Source: Phytoseiulus persimilis (taxonomy: Eukaryota; Arthropoda; Arachnida; Mesostigmata; Phytoseiidae). Taken from it: a stretch of DNA of 64,000 nucleotides. Positions 9,143 through 20,201 of this stretch are shown one piece after another. Below the pieces are notes generated by a model. The model saw only the letters and a list, made by a program, of their open reading frames with translations. It was not told the DNA's origin and did not search any database. Every line of letters starts with the position of its first letter. Position 1 is the stretch's first letter. The stretch spans positions 11,548,211 through 11,612,210 of the forward strand of contig CM075104.1 of the NCBI GenBank assembly GCA_037576195.1, written 5' to 3'. Made by a program: the position numbers and the translations under genes.

Positions 9143-12100
9143 ACATGAAGATAGTACAGATCAACCTCAACAGGTCTAGAGCAGCACACGCTCTCCTGGA
9201 AGACAGAGTCAACAAGGAAGATATCAGCGTATGTATACTGAGCGAAGTTAATAGAAAAATATCTAACAGAAAATTCGGAAGAGACCAAGGATGGATTTCT
9301 GAAGAATCAGGGGATACTGCCATATGGATCACCCGTAACTGTGAGGAAAGTATCAAGGAACGGAAGATAGCTGGAGGTATCACCGAGGTGGCCCTCGCCG
9401 AGAGCAACACACGCCTCCTCAGCTGTTATTTCTCACCGAACCGGAATACAGAAGAATTTATTGAATACATCGAAGCACTAGAAAACGTCGTTGAAGGAAC
9501 GAGCGGACAGGTTATCCTCGCGGGAGACTTCAATGCGGCATCAACGGCCTGGGGAAGTGCTCGCAACACAACCAGGGGCAATGCCCTGGAGGAGCTACTG
9601 GCAAGACACGGATTGTATATACTCAATGACAGCAAGACCCCCACATTCCGAAGAGGTACACAGGAGACCTTCATCGACATCACTGCAGCACGAATCCCGT
9701 CTGGGATCTCAGGATGGACGGTCAATGATGAATTCGAGTCGCTCAGCGACCATCTGTATGTGGAGATGGAAGCTGTAGGAGAGGAACAACAAATACCAGA
9801 AAGACAGACCGGCTGGATTGCAAGACGACTCGACCAGGAGATCCTCGCGCAAAGCATAGATGAGGAATGCAAGAGACTTGAAGATCTCAATATGAATGTA
9901 AATGAACATGTTATTCTGAAGATCCTACGCAATGCCTGTCAGGCAGCATCCTCGAGAACATCACCCCAGCTTGGCCAAAAAAGGCCAGCGTACTGGTGGA
10001 CGCGAGAAGTCGCGGAGCAGAGAAAAACTTGCCTCTCAGCACGAAGAAACTACGTGCGATCGAGAAGAACAATACACATGAATCCCGAAGCAACGCAGCA
10101 GTCCTTGACAAGATACTCGCTGGAAAAAAAGAAGTACATGAAGACTATCTTGGACGCAAAACGCGCGAGCTGGAGGGATCTCCTTGAGAATCTCAGACAG
10201 GATGTGTGGGGTCTTCCATACAAGATCATCCGAGATAAGGTTGGCCGACACAGGCGACAACTATCCTCCGAAACAATTGACAAGGCAGTCTCGGACCTCT
10301 TCCCAGGGGGCACCGATTTCGAGAGAGAAAACTTATCCATCAATGAAGAAGATATCCCCGAGGTAACCAATAAAGAAGTTATAGACGCTGCCGATCGAAT
10401 CGCGCTCCGCAAAACACCGGGACCCGATGGCATCCCAGCAGAAGCTCTCAAGATACTCATGAAGAGATGGCCATCCATCTTCGGAGAAGCCGCAAACGCG
10501 ATCATACAGAGTGGAATCTTCCCACCCCAATGGCGAACTACAAGGCTCGTACTGATCCCGAAACCTGGGAAACCGAACTCCTACAGACCCATATGCCTGC
10601 TGGACACAACCGCCAAGGCAGTGGAGAGCATCATAAACAGAAGACTACAAGATGAGCTTGAAGAGGACGGGCGTCTCTCCGAAAACCAGTTTGGCTTTCG
10701 AAGAGGAAGATCCACCCTGTCTGCCCTGGAAAGGGTTACGCAAATAGTTGATGCCGAGAAGCAGCGCTCACGGAAGCTGAGAGACCGTGTCCTCATCACC
10801 CTTCTGGATGTCAGGAATGCCTTCAATTCGGTGGAGTGGGAGGTCGTCCTGAAAAGTCTGCAGAAGAGGCAGATCTCCCCTTACCTCCGGAGAATACTGA
10901 GCTGCTACCTACAAAATAGATGGATCGTCGACGAGAAAGGTCAAACCCATCGAATGTCAGCGGGAGTTCCGCAGGGTTCGGTGTTGGGACCGACCTTGTG
11001 GAATGTGGCTTATGACGACGTTTTGAGAGAGGTACTCCCAAGGGGAGCTGTGAAAATCGCATACGCTGACGACCTTGCGATCATAACGAAGGCAAGATCA
11101 ATTGAGGAACTGGAAGAAATCACACAGGACTCACTTGACATAATCTCACGGTGGATGAAAGCGAATCACCTCGCCCTTGCGCCTGAGAAAACGGAGGCCG
11201 TGATGCTGATCAAACGCAAAAAGGACCGCCTCCCAAGAGTGGTAGTGGAAGGACATAGAGTAGAAGTGGCCAGATCCGCGAAATACTTGGGAGTTCTATT
11301 ACAGTCCGACCTGAAGGGGACTGAACACATCAAGATGGTCGTCAATAAGGCCACGAAAGCGGCAACCGACATAGCGACGATTTTACCGCGCACCTATGGA
11401 TCATCTGAGGACCAAAGGAGGATTTTGGCCACAGTGGCCCAATCGCACTGTATGCCGCCCCTATTTGGAGTCCATCTGCGCTGCGATACAAAAAGAACAG
11501 AGACGCTCTGGAACGAGCGCAAAGAATCACCGCGATAAGGATTACTAGAGCCTATCGCACGGTATCCACTTCAGCGTTGCTTGTGCTGGCCCGCGCGATC
11601 CCCTGGCCCTTCCTAGCGCAGGAGAGAGTGGAGACCTACAGGCGCGACAAGATCCGAGATGGGGACGATGAGTCCGGAAGTGACGAGGAGGCCCACAAAA
11701 AGGATGAAGAGATACGCTAAGAGACGCTCGACAAGTGGCAACAATCTTGGAGCAGCTCGCTGACCGGCAGAACGACCTACGATAGCATATCGGATCTGCG
11801 AAGCTGGTACAAGCGGGAATTCGGTGAACTAACGTACCACACAACCCAAGTCCTCACAGGACACGGAGATTTCCAGAAGTACCTCCATCGCTTCAAGAAA
11901 GCTCCTAGCCCACTGTGCATCCTTTGCGATTCAGGGGCAGAAGACGATGTGGATCATACGGTCTTCACTTGCGAAGCGCTGTCTCAGCCAAGACGAGGCT
12001 CGGTCCCAGAACTGGTCCAAAAGATGCTGCAAAATGAAGGTAAGTGGAATTTAATCTCACGCAAAATAGGATGTATACTCAAAAAAAAGGAGAACATGCT

Positions 12101-12152
12101 CATGCGAAGAAACGCAGAACTAAACGGGCAAACTATGCCTGAGATCCCGTAG
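9139..12152 (+). pseudogene. LINE ORF2, endonuclease-reverse transcriptase (frameshifted)
   Basis: The start is ATG 9139, one base before the ORF1 stop triplet (ATGA). The open frame runs further upstream to 9091, but the overlap ATG fits the usual coupling of the two ORFs. The APE-type endonuclease occupies about residues 3-215 (ILAGDFNAASTAWGS; SDH at about 9748). Reverse transcriptase motifs include FRRGRSTLSALERV, AFNSVEWE, GVPQGSVLGP and YADD (residues 642-645). A C-terminal zinc motif CILCDSGAEDDVDHTVFTC lies at about 11918-11975. Relative to the second copy, 4 bp are missing near 11449, shifting the frame, and a TAA occurs at 11718 in the downstream frame. The enzyme nicks target DNA and primes reverse transcription there. 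This copy cannot make a complete protein; the RT core itself is uninterrupted. Confidence 0.92.
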
Positions 12153-12407
12153 GGAACCCTAGCCGCAAGACAGAACGGAGAATGGATAAACAAAAAAAAA
12201 AGGGAGACGAGAGCTGACTGACGAAGCGGACGGCCCTTGGTGACCCGGAAGTAATACAATACAGGGCTTGCCCTGAGTGCCCAGTCACCAAAAGGGCGGA
12301 GGGAGGGGTTTTAGAGGACACACCTCATAACTAGGGTAACGGACGAAAGTCCTATCTCTTGTATCCGAAAGGATTTCCCCTCCCGCCAGAAAAAAAAAAA
12401 AAAAAAA
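12153..12407 (+). other. 3' UTR and poly-A tail of LINE copy 1
   Basis: Non-coding 3' region ending in 18 A residues followed directly by the target-site duplication. The second copy lacks this region altogether. Confidence 0.85.
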
Positions 12408-12421
12408 GACTTGTAGAAACT
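12408..12421 (+). repeat. 3' target-site duplication of LINE copy 1
   Basis: GACTTGTAGAAACT, matching 6640-6653 exactly. Downstream the satellite monomer resumes. Confidence 0.92.
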
Positions 12422-12436
12422 ATGGTCAGACTGGCC

Positions 12437-12560
12437 CCGGACGATGATGCCCGGAACTGTGTGTACTAGCACAAAATGGACGCGCAGCGGTGGCGCTGCA
12501 GTCCACGCCACATGCGCGCATGAAAATAATGCATCATGAGATCCGGGCATCTTCGTCCGG
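12437..12560. mobile_element. core of palindromic element A (gene-less, MITE-like)
   Basis: A 124-bp core with near-perfect inverted ends (GGCCCCGGACGATGATGCCC against one-mismatch partner). Inverted, its sequence up to CACACAGTTCC equals the left ~97 bp of the SWIM-gene core at 35737-35837, and then jumps to the far terminus; it is a deletion derivative of that element. Satellite monomers are in plus orientation on its left and minus on its right. Confidence 0.75.
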
Positions 12561-13411
12561 GGCCAATCTGACCATAGTTTTTACAAGTCTGGAGGGGTGA
12601 TTCCGGGACACATCTGACCATAGTTTTTAAAAGCTGGAGGGGTTATTCCGGGACCGATCTGACCATACTTTTCAAAAGCTGAGGGGGTGGTTCCGGGACC
12701 AATCTGACCATACTCTTCCAAGTCCGGGGGGGTGATTTCGGGGCCAATCTGACCATACTTTTCACAAGTCTGGAGGGGTGATTCCGGGACATATGTGACC
12801 ATGGTTTTTAAAAGCTGGAGGGGTTATTCCGGGGCCGATCTGACCATACTTTTCAAAAGCTGGAGGGGTGATTCCGGGGCCAATCTGACCATACCTTTGG
12901 GAGTCTGGGCGGGTAATTCCGGGATCGATCTGACCAATTTTCTGGGTGTCTGGGCGGCTGATTCCGTGTATTCCACGGCTCAGAATATGATTTTCCCTGG
13001 CTCGGGGCCTTGCACCATCAAATATTCTGGGGTTTGAGCATGAAACTCGATGAATTCAGGGTGACCAACGACAGTTTTTTAGTTTTTTCACCTTTATCCC
13101 CCACATATTGTTTTGATCCATCTATCGCATTGTGCTCGCACTGAAGGGGGGCATAATATGACACAAACTAGGAAGTGGTCAACCTCCAGGAAGTGGGTTA
13201 GAAACATTCACTTTGGAGATGGTAATTTTGAAGGTAATAAAATTGATCGTGGAAAAACTCTGACGCACGCATCGGGAAGCTGGATTCACGAGCTTTCCAA
13301 AACCCACTTTATGAGCTCTGAACTCTTCCAGATAACGGAGATATGAGCATTTTAAGTGTCCAAATCTCGCTCGGTTTTCATCGATCAAAAAGATGTTTCA
13401 TGCTATAAAAA
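12561..13411 (-). repeat. right arm of palindromic element A
   Basis: Satellite monomers in the minus orientation (12561-12945), then the inverted arm segment (12948-13411) ending at ATGTTTCATGCTATAAAA and a poly-A run. This is the reverse complement of the arm at 5575-6653. Confidence 0.85.
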
Positions 13412-13776
13412 AAAAACAGGAACGGTTCATCCACGGGTTGAACCGGGGCGCAGAAATGCGAACAACCTCGCGTCAAGCCGGGATACAGACAAAATTCGTC
13501 GATAAATGAATTGGAAAGTACGGCGGATTGGTTTTGGAACACCTACAAAAAAACGAGACGACCATTTTTTTGTTGGGGGGTGACCCACCCCCTCGAGAGG
13601 GGAAAACGCTTCAGCACATTGAGATTTCTTATCAATGGCGGTGGCATGTGCCCGAAATTTCTCGAGTGCTTCCGCCCAAAGTCCCCCTCAACTTGTTTTC
13701 GACGGTCCTATCTTCAGTGCTCCGGAACGTTGACGGGCGTTCATAAAATTGTCATGCTAAGGTTAGAAGATCGCTC
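13412..13776. repeat. non-coding module next to the endonuclease fragment, copy A
   Basis: A repeat running from AACGGTTCATCCACGGGTTG, also at 37392-37746 and inverted at about 45165-45520. It lies between the poly-A edge of the arm and the endonuclease remnant. The short plus-strand ORF over it also runs across the antisense of that remnant, so I do not call it a gene. Confidence 0.6.
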
Positions 13777-14281
13777 AGAACTTGGTCAGAAAAGTGAATA
13801 CCGGGTTTTGATGACTGAAGTAGCTTATATGTGTGTAACAGTAGCAATCTTGGATGCCTCTCGAGAACATGTTATCGATGCATGTTCGGGCACGTGTTGT
13901 CGATATCTCAGGATCGGTTATTAGTTCAAGATTTTCAAATTGATCTCGCATAAATTCGATATTTTTCTCCTTTCTGAGGGGGTCTTTCCAAGTTCCAATT
14001 GAAATAACCGCATAGAATCAGTGAAGTTCTCCGGTTTTGTAAACCAGCGGACAGAACATGGTCATATTTCAGTAGGAACTCTTCAATGAGTTCGAACGAT
14101 GTTCCCGGATTTATATATACTGTCACAAGGGCGGTTAGTCGGTTACATAGGAGTATTTTATAGGCACAAATGTCACCAGGATCTTCATCAAGATGAGATC
14201 TGGTATAATTGTGGGAGTTGCCGCTCTGCGTTCGTGAATAGCAACTCCACCTGTCGACCACGGGGTCAAACGTGGACCCCC
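13777..14281 (-). pseudogene. EEP-type endonuclease fragment, copy A
   Basis: Minus-strand remnant homologous to the more open copy at 37747-38250. Visible pieces include VYINPGTSFELIEEFL and ILCGYFNWNL, the latter matching the GDFN motif of exonuclease-endonuclease-phosphatase domains with the Asp replaced by Tyr. The reading frame is broken near its 3' end. See copy B for the family discussion. Confidence 0.65.
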
Positions 14282-14508
14282 TGAGCGACTTCGTTGAAGT
14301 TTATGGACTGCCGTGCCCCAGGGGGTCGATCACCGACCATCGATTTCTTGGAGCAATTCCGGGACCAATCTGACCTTCACTTTCCGAGTCTGGAGGGGTG
14401 CTTCCGGGACCGATCTGATCATTACTTTCCTAGGTTTGAGGGGTGATTCCGGGGCCGATCTGACCATTACTTCGCAAGTCTGGAGAGGTGATTCCGGGAC
14501 TAAACATC
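14282..14508 (-). repeat. satellite monomers, inverted
   Basis: A ~55-bp spacer containing GTGCCCCAGGGGGTCGATC leads into four minus-orientation monomers (GGGGTGATTCCGGGACC). The same junction occurs at 28750-28945 and 38285-38525. Confidence 0.8.
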
Positions 14509-17000
14509 ATTTCCCGTAGTACTGCAAATGAATTCCCGTACCAGTCGGTACAGAAATTGATTTTTCGTACCCTGGATCCGACGATCCTCACTGCTTATGA
14601 TCGGCTTCGTCTGACAGTTTGTCCGCATTCCTCCTGGAATACATGGGGGTGATTCCGGCACAAATCTGAGCATACTTTTCTGAGTCTGGAGGGGTGATTC
14701 CGGAACCAATCCGACAATATTTTACCGAGGCTGGAGGGATGATTGCGAGACAAATTCGACAATTATCTGCCGAGTCTGATGGGTGATTTCGGGACCAATC
14801 TGACAACATTTTGCCGAGTCTGGTGGAGTGATTCCGGGAGCAATCTGACAATACTTTGCCGAGGCTCGCGGGGGCAAATGACTTCCTCCTGAAATCTTCC
14901 CAGAACCACTCATCAAGACTCGGCAAAATGTTGTCAGATTGGTCCCAGAATCACTCCTACGGACTCGGAAAAATATTGTCAGATTGGTCCCAGAATCACC
15001 CCCACAAACTCGGAAAAATATTCTCAGATTGGTCCCAGAATCACCCCTACAGACTCGGAAAAATATTGTCAGATTGGCCCTGGAATCACCCCTCCAGATT
15101 CGGGAGAGTATGCTCAGATTGGTCCCGGGCTCACTCCTCCAGACTCGGAAAAAGATTGTCAGATTGGTCCTGGAATCACCCCTCCAGACTCAAGGGAGTG
15201 TGCTAAGATTGGTATTCTTAATAAGACAATCTTCTTCTTAGTGTGGAGGGGTGATTCCGGGACCAATCTGACAATAGTTTTCCGAGTCTGTAGGGGTGAT
15301 TCTGGGACCAATCTGACCATTACTCTCCAAGTCTGGAGGGATAATTCCGGGACTAAACATCATTTCCCGTAGTACTGCAAATGAATTCCCGTACCAGCCG
15401 GTACAGAAATTGATTTTTCGTACCCTGGATCCGAGGATCCTTACTGCTTATGATCGGCTTCGTCTGACAGTTTGTCCGCATTCCTCCTGGAATACATGGG
15501 GGTGATTCCGGCACCAATCTGAGCATACTTTTCTGAGTCTAGAGGGGTGATTCCGGAACCAATCCGACAATATTTTTCCGAGGCTGGGGGGATGATTGCG
15601 GGACCAATTCGACAATTATTTGCCGAGTCTGATGGGTGATTTCGGGACCAATCTGACAACATTTTGCCGAGTCTGGTGGAGTGATTCCGGGAGCAATCTG
15701 ACAATATTTTGCCGAGGCTCGCGGGGGCAAATGACTTCCTCCTGAAATCTTCCCAGAACCACTCATCAAGACTCGGCAAAATGTTGTCAGATTGGTCCCA
15801 GAATCACTCCTACGGACTCGGAAAAATACTGTCAGATTGGTCCCAGAATCACCCCCACAAACTCGGAAGAATATTCTCAGATTGGTCCCAGAATCACCCC
15901 TCCAGATTCGGAAAAATATTGTCAGATTGGCCCTGGAATCACCCCTCCAGATTCGGGAGAGTATGCTCAGATTGGTCCCGGAATCACTCCTCCAGACTCG
16001 GAAAAAGATTGTCAGATTGGTCCTGGAATCACCCCTCCAGACTCAAGGGAGTATGCTCAGATTGGTATTCTTAATAAGACAATATTCTTCTTAGTGTGGA
16101 GGGGTGATTCCGGGACCAATCTGACAATAGTTTTCCGAGTCTGTAGGGGTGATTCTGGGACCAATCTGACCATTACTCTCCAAGTCTGAAGGGATAATTC
16201 CGGGACTAAACATCATTTTCCGTAGTACTGCAAATGAATTCCCGTACCAGCCGGTACAGAAATTGATTTTTCGTACCCTGGATCCGAGGATCCTTACGGC
16301 TTATGATCGGCTTCGTCTGACAGTTTGTCCGCATTCCTCCTGGAATACATGGGGGTGATTCCGGCACCAATCTGAGCATACTTTTCTGAGTCTGGAGGGG
16401 TGATTTCGGAACCAATCCGACAATATTTTTCCGAGGCTGGAGAGATGATTGCGGGACCAATTCGACAATTATTTGCCGAGTCTGATGGGTGATTTCGGGA
16501 CCAATCTGACAACATTTTGCCGAGTCTGGTGGAGTGATTCCGGGAGCAATCTGACAATATTTTGCCGAGGCTCGCGGGGGCAAATGACTTCCTCCTGAAA
16601 TCTTCCCAGAACCACTCATCAAGACTCGGCAAAATGTTGTCAGATTGGTCCCAGAATCACTCCTACGCACTCGGAAAAATATTGTCAGATCGGTCCCAGA
16701 ATCACCCCCACAAACTCGGAAAAATATTCTCAGATTGGTCCAGAATCACCCCTACAGACTCGGAAAAATATTGTCAGATCGGCCCTGGAATCACCCCTCC
16801 AGATTCGGGAGAGTATGCTCAGATTGGTCCCGGAATCACTCCTCCAGACTCGGAAAAAGATTGTCAGATTGGTCCTGGAATCACCCCTCCAGACTCGGAA
16901 AAAGATTGTCAGATTGGTCTTGGAATCACCCCTCCAGACTCAAGGGAGTATGCTCAGATTGGTATTCTCAATAAGACAATATTCTTCTTAGTGTGGAGGG
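14509..17000. repeat. three tandem ~850-bp palindromic satellite units
   Basis: Units start at 14509, 15358 and 16211, each at the spacer CATCATTTCCCGTAGTACTG. Each has: a ~135-bp non-satellite spacer, minus monomers, a ~45-bp spacer (AATGACTTCCTCCTGAAATC at 14877, 15730, 16583), plus monomers, a ~35-bp hinge (GGTATTCTTAATAAGACAAT) and minus monomers. Satellite orientation therefore reverses twice per unit. The third unit has an extra plus monomer. The similar unit at 38534-39440 is single and interrupted by LINE copy 2. Confidence 0.88.
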
Positions 17001-17752
17001 GTGATTCCGGGACCAATCTGACAATGGTTTTCCGAGTCTGTAGGGGTGATTCTGGGACCAATCTGAGCATACTCTCCCGAATCTGGAGGGGTGATTCCAG
17101 GGCCAAACTGACAATATTTTTCCGAGTCTGTAGGGGTGATTCCGGGATCAATCTGACCATTACTCTCCAAATCTAGAGGAGTGATTCCGGGACCAATCTG
17201 ACCTTCACTTTTCAAGTCTGGAGGGATGATTCCGGAACCGATCTGAACACTTCTTTACCTACCATCACTCCATTGTTATTGACCTCTGACAAGACACCGA
17301 GATTCACCGCATGAAAGTCAACTTGAACTCATATTCCTCTCGCTCTGGAAAAAATCTTAAGGGCTGGGATGGGTGATTCCGGGACCAATCTGACCTTCAC
17401 ATTCCAAGTTTGAAGGGGTGATTCCGGGACCGATCTTACCATTACTTTCCCAGGTCTAAGGGGTGATTCCGGGACCAATCTGACCATTCCTTTCCAAATC
17501 TGGAGGAGGGATTCCGGGACCAATCTGACCTCCACTTTTCAAGTCTGGAGGGGTGATTCCGGGACCGATCTGTACTATTTCTTCACCTACCATCACTTCA
17601 TTGTCATTGACCTATGACAAGACACCGAGATTTACCACATGAAATTCGACTTGAATTCAAATTTCCCTCGCTCCGGAAAAAAATCTTAAAGGCCTCCCGC
17701 TGCGATTTTTTCGTTCCCATTTTTTCGTTCCACTCCCAGTTACACTTAAGCT
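17001..17752 (-). repeat. satellite tail and duplicated segment up to the hAT insertion
   Basis: Minus monomers (17001-17260), a unique-looking stretch (GACAAGACACCGAGATT), more monomers (17365-17575) and a second stretch ending TTTTTTCGTTCCACTCCCAG. From about 17163 the whole segment matches 44240-44833, where no insertion interrupts it. Confidence 0.8.
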
Positions 17753-18119
17753 CGCAATTCTTTTGAACGGAGGTACGGAAGAACGGCGTTCTTTCGGAAC
17801 GGAAGAACGTTACCGTTCAAAAGAACGGAAGAACGTATGCACCTCTATGGGGAACTCCGTTCAAAAAGAACGGGGGGAAGAAAAGCTTGGAATCGAAATC
17901 GGTTTGCGGGGAAGTGTTGCTAATGATGCCGATGATCTTTGCTGAGCGCCGAAACGAAATCCACTCATCTCTTCGGCGGCAAATTTCGAAATTTCGGAAC
18001 TCGAAGTTTCTCAATGGTGATAACTGGGTACTCAGCTTTCGACTGGAATAGTTCGAAACTCGATAGGCATACATGCCTACCCCGTTGCTATCGCACGGTG
18101 AAATTCTATTGGCCTAGGC

Positions 18120-18344
18120 CAGTGTTTCTCAACATGGGGCACCTGCCCCACCGGTTGGGCACAGAGGATTTTCGATGGGGCACGGAGTCCCCCGATTCGC
18201 TGATGAAGTTGTGTTCCTTACAAATCGAGGTCAAAGCCTATCCCATTCTCGCTGCTAATCGGTGCCTTGTGAGGGCGCGGTGGGGCGTGGGGAGTTTCTG
18301 GTTGAACAAGTGGGGCCTGGTGGGATTCTGCTTGAGAAACACCG
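18120..18344. mobile_element. hAT-type MITE, 225 bp
   Basis: Termini CAGTGTTTCTCAACA and, inverted, CGGTGTTTCTCAAGC, typical of non-autonomous hAT elements. The flanks GCCTAGGC (18112-18119) and GCTCAGGC (18345-18352) form an 8-bp duplication with two mismatches. It has no coding sequence and is inserted at the inner edge of the hAT-1 left terminus. Confidence 0.8.
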
Positions 18345-20197
18345 GCTCAGGCCGCAGAAAATTTATTGTTTCACGAAACAGAGTTTTGGAGCCGGCGCGT
18401 CGTTCCGATCCAGGATTGGGGATCTATTTGGAGCTTTTCCCATAGGCGATTCAGATACGCGTCCAATCGAAGCGTGAGCGATCAAAGTATGCATTGAAGA
18501 CAAAACTGCACCGCTCCCGAAATTTCAACTGCCTTGTCATCGGTTACGCGGCTTCCTGTGGGAGTAAATTGATGAAACTCAATGGGCACGCTAGGCACTG
18601 GTGTGGCTATGTCACGTTTTTCCCTACTGCGAGTGTCTGAGTCAAGCAAGCCAAAGCATTCGAAGGGAGAGACTAGCGCTCCTCATCATGAGAGTGTGCG
18701 TGCATCTCACGCTGTGAAAAAGTGTGCGTGTGTTCAAGGAGAAGGGAGGTCAGTAACAATAGAAGTGCTGAACCGATATCGGAGACCCGAACGAAAGGGC
18801 GTTATCCATCCCAAGAGTTAACAGGCTATCGCAGAGCGCAATTTCACCAACTCGGGTCCGTGAGAGGACAGTTGCCAGAATGATCAAGGGGCATGGCGAG
18901 ACTGAGTTCGACGTTTTGTGAGACTAAACCAGCGACAAATCAACCCGGGTTCGTCGACGAATTCCTTCCACGCTCTCACATGTTCCGCGATCGATCGATG
19001 CCGTACGCGCTTCTCGAAGGGAGTAAAGGTGTGCGCATGTTGAAATTACAATGACCGTCCGAAAAACGACACAAACTAAGTCAGTTTTGAGTCGAGTTCC
19101 GAAAGCAGCAGAATCTCTCAACTGAATCTCGGTTCTTGTGAACGTGTGGTCAATTCCCTTGATTTTTCTTCGGTCCTGTTCGCACCCATTCCGGACGACC
19201 GAGAATAAAACCCCCGACCCAATACAAGCTCCATGACGGTTTGAGGGCCTCACCAGGTTATTCCAGAACGCTTGCACCCCCCCTCCAGGGTCAATTTCCT
19301 TCTTTCTGTGGACGAAATTTATTACCAACCCTGGCTTGCTGTTCGATGTAGGAACTCTCAGATCTTAGTTGCCGAGAAGCTGCGTGATTCAGGTGCCAGT
19401 AGTACGCTGGTGTGAGGCGGCAAGATACGTTCCAAATTTTGGCCCCCTCTTTATTCACACATCAATCAGCGAGTATCAGCCGTGAACACCGGCCTTGCTC
19501 ACTCAACCTCGTTGTGACAACAACTGACAGCTCGATGGAAGCCTCTGGCATCGTTCCACCAATGGCAAGTGATGACCTGGCAAGCCTATTTGATAAGTTG
19601 ATTCTTTGGAGTCATGTAATCCATGTCCTTCTGTAGCGATGATGCAAGGATTTAGCTTTGTGATCGAATCGGGAGCGTATTGTTAAAAGTTTTGATTAGA
19701 TAAAACTTCGATCGTTTTCAGTTTCCCGTTAATTTTTTGGAATCATCATGTATCAGCAGCCAAATCGAATGTTTTCGACTTCATCGGAATCGTTTTGTTT
19801 TCTGTCTTCGTTTTCTTTCGATTGGAATCAGCGCCCGAAGCCTGAGCTGTTGTTTCATCGGCTCAGCATTCCTTCATTCGATAGTCATTTGGTGAGTAGA
19901 TTCACGTTATGCAAATCATCCGTGAGTTACCTTTCAGTTTCAGTTTTACCTTACGTGAGGTACGGAGTTCGAGTTGACGATTTGGTCGAGTTGCATTCTG
20001 GCTAGGAAAAACCCATGTGTACACGCTGTGACCATGGTATCGAGAATCGGAAACCCGGAAGCGAACCTTGCCTATCTTTCCCAGGATTTCATCCTTAAAT
20101 GCCTTACCCTTGGATCCACCTCCGTCAGGTGCACGACGCCCCCAGTCGCCGGCTTCATCTTTCCTTGTGCTAGAAAACGCTGAGAGTTTTCTTTGCA
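18345..20197. other. internal non-coding region of hAT element 1
   Basis: About 1.85 kb between the left terminus with its MITE and the first coding exon. I see short ORFs on both strands, none recognisable. A candidate splice acceptor (TTTTCTTTGCAG) at 20187-20198 just before the ATG suggests an intron in the 5' UTR. Confidence 0.45.
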
Positions 20198-20201
20198 GGA
20201 A

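Larger units (their letters stand above)
6654..12407 (+). mobile_element. R1-clade-like non-LTR retrotransposon, full-length copy 1
   Basis: A 5754-bp LINE bounded by 14-bp target-site duplications. It has a 5' UTR (6654-7024), ORF1 with three CCHC knuckles, ORF2 with an APE-type endonuclease, a reverse transcriptase with YADD and a C-terminal zinc motif, a 3' UTR (12153-12389) and a tail of 18 A residues (12390-12407). ORF1 ends and ORF2 begins in an ATGA overlap. The RT text (DVRNAFNSVEW, GVPQGSVLGP) and domain order fit the R1 clade (R1, TRAS, SART), which is largely restricted to arthropods; clade placement is by eye. ORF2 carries a frameshift and a nonsense codon, so this copy is not autonomous although it is structurally complete. 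A close second copy is at 39456-44064 (minus). Confidence 0.93.

Noticed and set aside
13511-13924. 137-codon plus ORF and its duplicate at 37501-37896
   Set aside because: They overlap the antisense of the endonuclease fragment, and no family is recognised.
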